Of a DNA stretch of 14,419 nt, positions 1-7,080 are shown in pieces (position 1 is the stretch's first letter; each line of letters begins with the position of its first letter). The translations under genes were made by a program, and so were the position numbers. The stretch is from CAZFLY01 sp964519995 (GTDB lineage Bacteria > Planctomycetota > Phycisphaerae > Sedimentisphaerales > Anaerobacaceae): NCBI GenBank assembly GCA_964519995.1, contig CAZFLY010000060.1, forward strand, positions 1 through 14,419, written 5' to 3'. Under the pieces are notes generated by a model. It was not told the DNA's origin and ran no database searches. It was given only the letters and a program-made list of their open reading frames with translations.

Positions 1-110
1 CATCGGCAAAGAGGCTTATTTTTTATACCTTAACCACAAATCTTGGGACAGTTACTCTATTTATATGTGATAAAAACATCATCTTGCATATCGCCTCTCC
101 AATAGGCTGT
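1..110. other. Intergenic edge, no gene seen
   Basis: This AT-rich stretch lies beyond the terminator of the large minus-strand gene. Short open frames here are interrupted and lack a convincing ribosome-binding site. A tail of a gene entering from outside the window cannot be excluded, but nothing supports one. Confidence 0.5.
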
Positions 111-151
111 CTCACAAAACAATCGGGGCCTATGCAACTGCATAGGCCCCG
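111..151 (-). terminator. Intrinsic terminator of the LamG/PA14 gene
   Basis: A perfect 12-bp GC-rich stem (124-135 pairing with 140-151, arm CGGGGCCTATGC) closes on a 4-nt AACT loop. Read on the minus strand it is followed by ATTGTTTTG, a T-rich tract. It begins about 40 bases past the stop of the large minus-strand gene. On the plus strand the hairpin is followed by GAAATAATG with no T tract, so it is directional. Confidence 0.85.
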
Positions 152-191
152 AAATAATGCGTAAATCCTTTTACCATTTTTTATCGGCTTT

Positions 192-3100
192 CTACAACTC
201 CGGATATAACTGCTCCTCAAGCCACATTTTTGCCAAAACGGCAAAGTCCATGAAATTGACCGCCCTGGAGCCTTGTGGCTCGGCATCGTACAATTCAGCA
301 GGCGAAGACAGCGGAACATACACTTCTTCGCCTGTAGCGCCAGCTAAGTACATTATCTCGGCCTGCGACAACACGTAGTCGTAAATACGGAAATCATCCA
401 AAGAGCCATTAAAGTAGTCATCGGCAGTCCACTGCGACCTGCCGAGCCAGTTATTGGCAGTCTCGCCGAGATCGCTCGGTGTGAGGGGGTCTGCATCGGT
501 GTTCTCACCAACAAGTTCGCCGTCGAGGTACAGGCTGATGGCGTCGCTGTCGGCATCAATCGTCACAGTCACGTGGTGCCAGCCACTGGCAAGTGGATCA
601 GGCGCATCTACCACATCCTCATCGGAATAACTAGTTAACGAAATTGCGAAACGCATCGGTTCGATCGTCCCAACACAAGGTGTCAGGAACATGTAAACCG
701 TCGTGTCGCTGCCGAAATCAAAGATGCGCACCCATGAAGCGCCGGTGTATGAAAAGTCCACCCATGTTGCAAAGGTAGAATTGGTCAGCGTACCGATGAG
801 TGAGTCGATGGGCAAATCTACATAATCATCGACACCATCAAAGCTGGCCACCTGTCCTCTGGTAGGATCGGTGACTATGGATGCGCCATAGGCATCACCA
901 TCATAACCGTTTGAGGAGCTATCGCTGAAGTCGCCATTAAACTCGTAGTGCGCAACAAGCCCAGCCACGGTGCCGCTCGCCAAGTCTTCTATCTCATCTT
1001 CTGACAACGCGTAGTCGTAAACACGCACCTCGTCAATGAGACCATCCCAGTAGCGACGGTCTGAGGTTTGAGAGTTATCACCGATCCACACGTTATAGGT
1101 ACTAATGGTGATGCCCTCTTTATCAGGGTTGTTACCGTCCTCGGCTCCATTAATATAGATTTTGGCGCCGACGCTGGTATCATACACTCCACAGACATGA
1201 TACCACTCATTCAAGTTCAACTGAGTTGCCGAGTTCGCTGCCTGCCAGCCTCTGGTCCCATCTTCGAAGCCAAAGTGCATGCCTGTGGTCGTATCATCGT
1301 TAGATATCCTCCAGGCGCTGTCACCCTTAGCGATAACAGCGCTCCAGGGTTGTAGGATCGACCTTATATTTAACCATGCAGCGACGGTAAGCTTGTCCGT
1401 GATGTCGAACTTTGGATCGTTTCCGCAGTCGATGTAGTCGCCGTCACCATCAAAATCCAATGCACCACCAATTCTGCCAGTTACCCACTGCGGATCACCC
1501 AATAGGGTACCATTGTTACCAAGGCCGGACGCATCTGCAGCCGTGGTGCCGGCCGTCTCATCCAGCGGATAGTAAGCGATAAGGCCCGGTATTGACGGTG
1601 TTGACGGTGTTGATGGAGAATAGAGACTATCCTGAAGAAGCCAGTCTCGTGCCATTATCTCAATTTCTCGATAGTCTATTACACAATCACCAGCAGGGTC
1701 ACCAGCCGGAGCGTAATCGGCCTTGGCGAAATCGGCAGAACGTTGCGAAAGTATACATCCACGCTTATACAGCCGGACATCATCAATATATAGCCTGCCT
1801 GTGCCATCAGAGGCCGGATTATTCCTGTCACCTGCGCCTATGTACATTTTCTTGATGCTCTTCAAATCCACGCCGGCATCATTGATGTCCGGCAGGGATA
1901 TAGGCCATTCCTGCCAGGTGTTATGCTGCGTTCCATTTGGTTCCGAATGCTCAACGAGCTTAGAGTGGCCAGCATCGTCTTCGACAATCACATAGAGCCT
2001 ATCAGGAGAGTTGCTAACTATACCAATATCCTGCGATTGTGTAAACGGTCCTGCTGGACTGACAGTACCAGTAGCTCTAACGTTGGAGAAGACCGCCTCG
2101 GCTGTCGCCTCTGCATCATGCGAGGTTAGCGCCAGACCAATGTAGGTATTGGGATTCATCGGAATTTCCACCTCAGATTCCCCAGGCTCACCAAAGTTAA
2201 GCCAGGTCACGCGATCCGTAGAATGCTCAGCCGTGAAGGTATTTTGAGCACGCCTCAATCTCACCCAGTGTGGTGCTTCGATATCCTCCACCTGCACGTA
2301 CTCGCATGCACCGGCTTTTTCAATGCGATACTGGAACGAAACGCCACTTCCGGGTGTGACTAATGCCATCACATGAGGCGAATCGGCGTCAAGTGTCTCA
2401 CGGAACATCACACCGGCCTTGGTCCAAGCGTGCGTGTCGGTAATACTTTCGATCTTCGCCATAATCATACCTGTGCCAGACAGTTGCTTGTAGGCAAAAT
2501 GGAATTCATCGTGGTAGCCCGTCTGGTGTGGATCAGTAATGTCCCAGATATCCGCGCCCGCGCCGGTCATCGTGTAGGTCTGTGTCGCTGAATCGTAGCT
2601 GATACCTCCCACATACTCTCGCATACCACGGAACCAGACTATCAGAGCCGCAAGGTCGTACTCCGTCCAGTCCTGTGGTGTATCCCAGGTACGGATAGCT
2701 TCTGAGTAATAAGGCGAATCAGAGTTGTCATATAACATCGGCATCGACTGTGCCCCGGTATGAACGGTTAGCAGATCAGCATAAGGACTGCTACCCCAGC
2801 CCACTATTGAACCAGTACCATTACCAAGTGAAGATGCGACCCCACATAGAGTAGAGCCGGAGTGGCCTGCACCATCAATCCAGGTATAGTATACCCTGTC
2901 ACAAGCGTCATTATAGTCCTCAAAGTCGTCCAAAATAATGTAATCGGCTGTCGTAAAGCTCCAGACATTGCCTTTCCATGTTTCAAAGGTGAATTCATTG
3001 ACCTCTTCAATTCGCCAGTAATAGGTCTTATTCCATTCGAGAGGAGCCTCGATGGGAGTGTACCTGGTGTTATCGAGCACCTGTTGGCCACGGAAGATAT

Positions 3101-4949
3101 CTGTAGTTGTCGTGTCGGCGTTTTCTACGGTGGTCAAATCATCACCGAAGTACACATTATGATAGGTTGCTTTATCTCCTGCATTCCACCGAAGAGTAGG
3201 TGTTTGTCTGACTCCTACAGCCCCATTAGCTGGTCTTTCACCTGAGGCGTTCATTGGCGGTGATAATAAACCTGGCGAAATAACTTGTCGCGGCAGGGAC
3301 GGACTTTCCCAATTTAAATGTACGAACGCCGCTTCACCAGTTTCAAAATACTCCATCTTGAGGAGTGCCCGCCCAGCAACAAGATCGATAGTGCCCTTAT
3401 CTTCTATTGCCCAAGCGTTGTCGGCAGTCCAATTATCAATAATCAATTCTCCATTTATCCACAATCGGACGTTATCATCACTTACTGTATAAAAAGTATA
3501 AGTCTCGGTATATGGCACATCTAACTCAGCGATCCACCTGACCGAGAAGCTAGCTTCGTTAATTATAGGATCCGGAGAACCACTACCCCAGTCAAAATCT
3601 ATTGTAGGATCTGTACGGGTGAGCAATGGTTGACCTGTTAAAGTTGTGTTGTTGTAATACTCGCCCTTTGCACCATTATTGGGACCGACAGTGGTAAAAC
3701 TCCAGACCTCGCCTGGATGGATGTCTGTGCCATCGTACTCGTCGATTTTCCAATAGTAAGTCTTATCATAATCGAGCTCGGGCAAGAAATTAGGGTCTTC
3801 AACAGTCCCTTTATCTGTACCCCCGGTGCCGGCTTGCACATTCTGGAGATTATCACCGAAATATACATGATGCTCAATTGCATTTGCGCCCCCGGTCCAT
3901 TCTAATAAGACATCTAGTGCGACATATTCAGCTCCATTGCTGGGAATGGGATTAGAGGCGGGATTCCCCAGAACATTAAAGCTCCAGACATCGCCCGGAT
4001 GGATGGCAGTACCATCAGCTTCGGCCTCCTCGACTCGCCAGTAATATATCTTGCCTAATTCCCACGTGTAACCATCGTAAGTCGTCCCATCGAGCAAGCC
4101 TTGGTCGGTGCCACCGGTCCCGCTTTCCACATCCTCGAAGCTCTCGCCGATATACAGATGGTGCTTAACGGCGGTCTCACCGGCTGTCCAACTAAGCGTA
4201 ACCAATGCTGTATTGAGTACTGCCTTGTCAGCCGGATTAGGCACCGTAGCCTTTAATTGCGGCGGCATCAGTGCCTCTATCTCGGCCTGCGACAGGGCCC
4301 GGTCGTAAATACGCACATCGTCGATAATGCCATCCCAGTGGCGCCCTGCTGCTTCCGGGTTTTCGCCAATAAGTACGTTTGATGTATTGGTACCTATGTC
4401 AACGGTACTGCCGATGGTCGCGTCAATTACTCCGTCCAAATATAAGTTTATGTCTGAACCATCATACGTACCGGCGACGTGATGCCATTCGTCGTAGCCG
4501 ACCTCAGTAACTCCATTAACTGAAGGATTAACTTCCGACCAGATAGTGACACCAAAGTGAAACCTCGGGTCGGCCGAATCGTTACTAATTCTCCAAGCGT
4601 ACTCTCCTTTAGAGACGACAGTTACCCACTCAGTGGGAACCGACCTGATAGTTACCCACGCGGCGACTGTTATCTCGCCGGTGACATCAAAGATTGGATC
4701 ATACCCGCAATCCACATAGTCGCCGTCACCATCAAGATTCAGTGCTCCATTTATCCACCCAGATACCCACTGCGGGTCGCCTCTCAGGGTGCCGTCGTTG
4801 CCGTTGCCGGACGAATCAGCAGCAGTAATGCCGGATGTCTCATCAAGCTTCCACCAACCAATAAAGCCGGCATTGTTGGCTGCGCTAATTTGAACAAGGC
4901 CCAGCAACAAAATAAAAGAAATTAAAAAACGCATTCTGTTATACATCAT
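192..4949 (-). CDS. Secreted multidomain LamG/PA14/Fn3-like protein with dockerin-like motifs
   Basis: This 1585-residue protein is probably exported and binds carbohydrate or surfaces; no catalytic domain is recognised. Residues 1-24 form a signal peptide (basic MMYNRMR, hydrophobic core, likely cleavage after SAA). Domains in order: LamG/concanavalin-like (about 27-226, ending WDGIIDDVRIYDRALSQAEI); two Fn3-like modules (about 233-328 and 330-422, each ending W-S-F); PA14 (about 425-560, with DDNVRLWINGELIIDNW); a third Fn3-like module (about 568-668); a DUF1349-like beta region (about 795-960); a dockerin-like half repeat (1083-1104); an STP linker (1111-1120); LamG 2 (about 1121-1324); LamG 3 (about 1329-1536); and a degenerate dockerin-like tail (1562-1577). 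LamG 1 and LamG 2 are close paralogues. Two adjacent ATGs follow a strong GGAGG: the first lies 3 nt away and the second 6 nt, so translation may begin at residue 2. The gene stands alone with its own leader and terminator. It may belong to a polysaccharide-uptake or adhesion surface layer, but the substrate is unknown. Confidence 0.9.
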   Translation of the reverse strand: MMYNRMRFLISFILLLGLVQISAANNAGFIGWWKLDETSGITAADSSGNGNDGTLRGDPQWVSGWINGALNLDGDGDYVDCGYDPIFDVTGEITVAAWVTIRSVPTEWVTVVSKGEYAWRISNDSADPRFHFGVTIWSEVNPSVNGVTEVGYDEWHHVAGTYDGSDINLYLDGVIDATIGSTVDIGTNTSNVLIGENPEAAGRHWDGIIDDVRIYDRALSQAEIEALMPPQLKATVPNPADKAVLNTALVTLSWTAGETAVKHHLYIGESFEDVESGTGGTDQGLLDGTTYDGYTWELGKIYYWRVEEAEADGTAIHPGDVWSFNVLGNPASNPIPSNGAEYVALDVLLEWTGGANAIEHHVYFGDNLQNVQAGTGGTDKGTVEDPNFLPELDYDKTYYWKIDEYDGTDIHPGEVWSFTTVGPNNGAKGEYYNNTTLTGQPLLTRTDPTIDFDWGSGSPDPIINEASFSVRWIAELDVPYTETYTFYTVSDDNVRLWINGELIIDNWTADNAWAIEDKGTIDLVAGRALLKMEYFETGEAAFVHLNWESPSLPRQVISPGLLSPPMNASGERPANGAVGVRQTPTLRWNAGDKATYHNVYFGDDLTTVENADTTTTDIFRGQQVLDNTRYTPIEAPLEWNKTYYWRIEEVNEFTFETWKGNVWSFTTADYIILDDFEDYNDACDRVYYTWIDGAGHSGSTLCGVASSLGNGTGSIVGWGSSPYADLLTVHTGAQSMPMLYDNSDSPYYSEAIRTWDTPQDWTEYDLAALIVWFRGMREYVGGISYDSATQTYTMTGAGADIWDITDPHQTGYHDEFHFAYKQLSGTGMIMAKIESITDTHAWTKAGVMFRETLDADSPHVMALVTPGSGVSFQYRIEKAGACEYVQVEDIEAPHWVRLRRAQNTFTAEHSTDRVTWLNFGEPGESEVEIPMNPNTYIGLALTSHDAEATAEAVFSNVRATGTVSPAGPFTQSQDIGIVSNSPDRLYVIVEDDAGHSKLVEHSEPNGTQHNTWQEWPISLPDINDAGVDLKSIKKMYIGAGDRNNPASDGTGRLYIDDVRLYKRGCILSQRSADFAKADYAPAGDPAGDCVIDYREIEIMARDWLLQDSLYSPSTPSTPSIPGLIAYYPLDETAGTTAADASGLGNNGTLLGDPQWVTGRIGGALDFDGDGDYIDCGNDPKFDITDKLTVAAWLNIRSILQPWSAVIAKGDSAWRISNDDTTTGMHFGFEDGTRGWQAANSATQLNLNEWYHVCGVYDTSVGAKIYINGAEDGNNPDKEGITISTYNVWIGDNSQTSDRRYWDGLIDEVRVYDYALSEDEIEDLASGTVAGLVAHYEFNGDFSDSSSNGYDGDAYGASIVTDPTRGQVASFDGVDDYVDLPIDSLIGTLTNSTFATWVDFSYTGASWVRIFDFGSDTTVYMFLTPCVGTIEPMRFAISLTSYSDEDVVDAPDPLASGWHHVTVTIDADSDAISLYLDGELVGENTDADPLTPSDLGETANNWLGRSQWTADDYFNGSLDDFRIYDYVLSQAEIMYLAGATGEEVYVPLSSPAELYDAEPQGSRAVNFMDFAVLAKMWLEEQLYPEL
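1592..1616 (-). repeat. 9-bp tandem repeat encoding a Ser-Thr-Pro linker
   Basis: About 2.7 copies of TTGACGGTG (plus-strand reading) occur at 1592-1600, 1601-1609 and 1610-1616, the last partial and with one changed base. On the coding minus strand they encode the STPSTPSIP linker at residues 1112-1120. This linker separates the dockerin-like motif from the second LamG domain. Such repeats can change copy number by slippage and so vary linker length. Confidence 0.75.
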
Positions 4950-4952
4950 AAT

Positions 4953-4959
4953 CCTCCTT
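4953..4959 (-). promoter_or_regulatory. Ribosome-binding site of the LamG/PA14 gene
   Basis: AAGGAGG on the minus strand lies 3 nt before the first ATG (4949) and 6 nt before the second (4946). The longer spacing is the more usual one, so both starts are possible. Confidence 0.8.
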
Positions 4960-5085
4960 CAAAATGAGTTAAGTAATAATGCCCTGGCTACATACCAAAG
5001 CAACTATTGTCTTCGACGAGCATCGGGAATCTTATTATCTATCACGCCCGTCTCAAACAACGTCAAACAAATGAACTTACAAGAA

Positions 5086-5159
5086 CTTATGCCTTTCTCC
5101 TCGAAAAGAAGAACTCTTATAAGCCTCCGTCCCACCTCCTTTCTTCAATAACCGAGGTG
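5086..5159 (-). promoter_or_regulatory. Candidate structured 5' leader (two hairpins)
   Basis: On the minus strand, 137-210 bases upstream of the large gene, two hairpins are predicted by eye. The first pairs CACCTC (5154-5159) with GAGGTG (5133-5138), so the arm buries a near-perfect Shine-Dalgarno, AAAGGAGGTG, that has no usable start codon after it. The second has outer arms CTTAT/ATAAG (5119-5123 with 5086-5090) enclosing a 6-bp TTCTTC/GGAGAA stem (one G-U pair) with a 7-nt loop. No known riboswitch family was recognised. A regulatory role is an inference from position and pairing only. Confidence 0.3.
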
Positions 5160-5186
5160 CCTATTTAGATACATACAAGATAGTTT

Positions 5187-5192
5187 ATTATA
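5187..5192 (-). promoter_or_regulatory. Possible -10 element for the LamG/PA14 gene
   Basis: A perfect TATAAT reads on the minus strand about 28 bases upstream of the first leader hairpin. Transcription would start near 5180 and give a leader of about 230 bases. No good -35 hexamer lies at the expected distance (GCTAGG near 5210-5215). In AT-rich DNA a lone TATAAT is weak evidence. Confidence 0.25.
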
Positions 5193-5359
5193 TGGCGACA
5201 AGTTAGATTCCTAGCCACAGTCTTGCAGGCGCTGCGAGCGCACGAACAAACCTCACATGTCACAATTTCCTGCCTGAAAATCAATAAACTTATACAATCT
5301 ATTTATACCAAATTGGCTATATTGACTTCAAGAAGAATTTAAGCATAATAACACCTTGA

Positions 5360-5545
5360 AGTTGCACTACTTATTATGCAATCGGCATTGCTCGTAACCT
5401 CCTTGAATATAAAGCCTTACAAATACGAATTTTTGGCTCACGTTTTTTATTACAACAAATTATTCTCAATAATTATCCCTTTTTTGAAGTCGACAAGCCG
5501 CAAGAGATCTACAATGCCTTGAATAAGCATCTGCCGACTGTCTGA
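5360..5545 (+). pseudogene. Possible decayed ORF, C-terminal remnant
   Basis: A frame of 61 codons runs between an in-frame TGA at 5357-5359 and a TGA at 5543-5545 and has no ATG, GTG or TTG start. The second half reads like ordinary protein (VDKPQEIYNALNKHLPTV at the end). Just upstream, the same frame is AT-rich and broken by stops. It could be the 3' remnant of a lost gene such as a transposase, or a chance open frame. No family was recognised. Confidence 0.2.
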
Positions 5546-5643
5546 GCCACTATATACTGGTTCTCGGGTGATACCCCACAGAACCTAAGAGTACGAGCAC
5601 CTCATACGTCCCATAGACCTATTCCCGCTCAGGAATGGAACGA

Positions 5644-6963
5644 TTAATTTCTCAAAAACAGGCTGCCTGGCAATTGTTTTACCAAGCCCTTAAGTTGCAA
5701 AGACATCAAACCGGCGCTCACATTTGCCGGTGTCAAGTTTGTGTCCGCAATTATCCCCTCGATATGCATTGGTTGTCTATTAAGGCAATTATGTATCCTT
5801 TTTTCATGAGTGCTCAGCTTGAGGTCCTTAATTTCAACACAAGATTTGTTCATATTTTCAGATGCTTTTTGCGCCGCTGCGCTGACGTGTCCCTGCAACT
5901 GCTCGCCAATATAGCCCAATGCCTGCATCACATCCTCGACAGATTCAACAAGCTTCGCTCCTTGTTTAATCAACTGGTTGGTACCTTTACTTAACGGTGA
6001 ATCGACCTTGCCTGGCACCGCCATTACCTCACGATTATTCTCCAGAGCTGAGCTGGCTGTAATCAAAGCACCCGAATTCAATCCAGCCTCGATAACAATT
6101 GTCCCCAGTGACAGTCCGGCAATTATCCTGTTCCGTGGTGGAAAGTTCTCTGCAAGCGGCTCGCACTGAAGCGGCAACTCACTGATGCAGGCACCAGATT
6201 CAGATATCAGTTCAAATAGCTTTTTGTTTTCTGGAGGGAAAACCCCTGCCAAGCCGCAACCCTGAACAGCGATTGTCCGTCCCTGGGCAGCAAGCGCTCC
6301 TTGATGAGCAGCAGTGTCTATGCCACGAGCCATTCCCGAAACAATGGTAAAACCAGCCGAAGCTAAGAAGTGAGCCAATCTTGAAGCTTGCTCTTGACCA
6401 TATAAGCTGCAGCGGCGGGTGCCGACTATTGAAATTGCCAGATTATCTTCTTTGGTCAAACTACCCTTTAAATAAAGAACAGGCGGAGGATCATATATCT
6501 GCTTCAATATCGGCGGATAACGTTGGTCTTCAAGATGTATTATCCAAACACCAAGTTTCTGAGCTAATTCCAATTCGGCAGTGGCATCAAATGTATCTCG
6601 TGTCCTGACGATTTTCTCGGCAGTGCCGGAACCAACGCCGTCTATCTTAGTGAGTTCATAAATTGAAGCACCCAAAGCGTTCTCGACTGAGCCGAAATGC
6701 TTCAGTAACTTTGCAAAGGTAATCGGACCAACGGCATCGGCTCCAAGTAATTTGAGCCATTTCTCGATATCAGTGGAATTAGGCTGTAGTTTTGCCACCA
6801 CGAATCCCTCGTCTGCACATGAAAAATCTCGCCACAGTCTATCGTGTGACGTGCAGCGGTCAATAAGGATTATTAGATTTACTTGCGCTAATATCTCTTT
6901 GACTGCACTTTCAACAGACTCAATAAACAAGCCCGCGTTTGGAGTCAGTAATTCTTTTGACAT
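5644..6963 (-). CDS. dprA: DNA processing protein DprA (Smf)
   Basis: DprA binds incoming single-stranded DNA and loads RecA onto it during natural transformation, in the cytoplasm. The core is clear: helix-hairpin-helix-like region at about 74-118 (GADAVGPITFAKLL, IDGVGSGTAEKI); Rossmann-like DprA domain at about 165-350 with SIVGTRRCSLYG (178-189), SGMARGIDTAAHQGAL (209-224) and ENFPPRNRIIAG (272-283); and a C-terminal winged-helix region at about 384-439. The stretch 1-54 before this core is longer than usual. The ATG at 6963 has no visible Shine-Dalgarno, while paired GTGs at 6801 and 6798 (residues 55 and 56) follow GAGGG by 4 and 7 nt. A start there gives about 385 residues, nearer the family norm. 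The gene is divergent from the sugar-nucleotide cluster and has no obvious terminator. Confidence 0.92.
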   Translation of the reverse strand: MSKELLTPNAGLFIESVESAVKEILAQVNLIILIDRCTSHDRLWRDFSCADEGFVVAKLQPNSTDIEKWLKLLGADAVGPITFAKLLKHFGSVENALGASIYELTKIDGVGSGTAEKIVRTRDTFDATAELELAQKLGVWIIHLEDQRYPPILKQIYDPPPVLYLKGSLTKEDNLAISIVGTRRCSLYGQEQASRLAHFLASAGFTIVSGMARGIDTAAHQGALAAQGRTIAVQGCGLAGVFPPENKKLFELISESGACISELPLQCEPLAENFPPRNRIIAGLSLGTIVIEAGLNSGALITASSALENNREVMAVPGKVDSPLSKGTNQLIKQGAKLVESVEDVMQALGYIGEQLQGHVSAAAQKASENMNKSCVEIKDLKLSTHEKRIHNCLNRQPMHIEGIIADTNLTPANVSAGLMSLQLKGLVKQLPGSLFLRN

Positions 6964-7070
6964 CAGGGCCGCACGCAGCTAAACTAATAGCCCGATTATC
7001 GTAGGCAGTATAAATCATTATTGGTTCGTGATTGCCAATCGATTTCAAATGCGGGACATTGTATCCGGAT

Positions 7071-7075
7071 AGGAG
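7071..7075 (+). promoter_or_regulatory. Ribosome-binding site deciding the aminotransferase start
   Basis: AGGAG is followed by a 5-nt spacer and ATG at 7081. The TTG at 7021, which would add 20 residues, has no such site. The added residues (VRDCQSISNAGH...) do not resemble the family, while MQIPILDLKAQY is a typical N terminus. Confidence 0.8.
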
Positions 7076-7080
7076 CCCTG

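Larger units (their letters stand above)
4950..5643. other. 694-bp AT-rich intergenic region
   Basis: No intact gene was found between the secreted-protein gene and dprA. The left third (4950 to about 5200) is read as the promoter and leader of the large minus-strand gene. Positions 5360-5545 hold a start-less plus-strand frame that may be a gene remnant. A hairpin at 5559-5585 (GGTTCT/AGAACC outer arms, GGGT/ACCC inner arms) and a small stem at 5621-5636 lie beyond the dprA stop. Neither has a T tract, so no clear dprA terminator is visible. Confidence 0.6.

Noticed and set aside
2862..3245. 127-residue plus-strand open frame inside the LamG/PA14 gene
   Set aside because: It is antisense to well-supported Fn3-like and following coding sequence, with no ribosome-binding site or recognisable domain; it is a shadow of the real gene, as are the other overlapping frames there.
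5119..5165. Resemblance of the leader (GGTGGGACGGAGGC on the minus strand) to a c-di-GMP-I (GEMM) riboswitch
   Set aside because: The conserved GGCAAACC and GACGCAAAGCC segments and the second stem are missing; only a short G-rich stretch matches.
5559..5585. Hairpin GGTTCT-GGGT/ACCC-AGAACC as a dprA terminator
   Set aside because: There is no T tract on either strand, the stem is interrupted, and it lies about 60 bases past the stop.
6982..7070. Divergent promoters between dprA and the aminotransferase
   Set aside because: TATAAA (7009-7014, plus) and TTGGCA with ATTTAT (minus) are present, but no pair has both good hexamers and normal spacing, so no promoter is called.
7021..7080. TTG start at 7021 for the aminotransferase
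   Set aside because: It lacks a Shine-Dalgarno and adds 20 residues unlike the family; ATG at 7081 has AGGAG 5 nt upstream and begins with the usual IPILDL motif.
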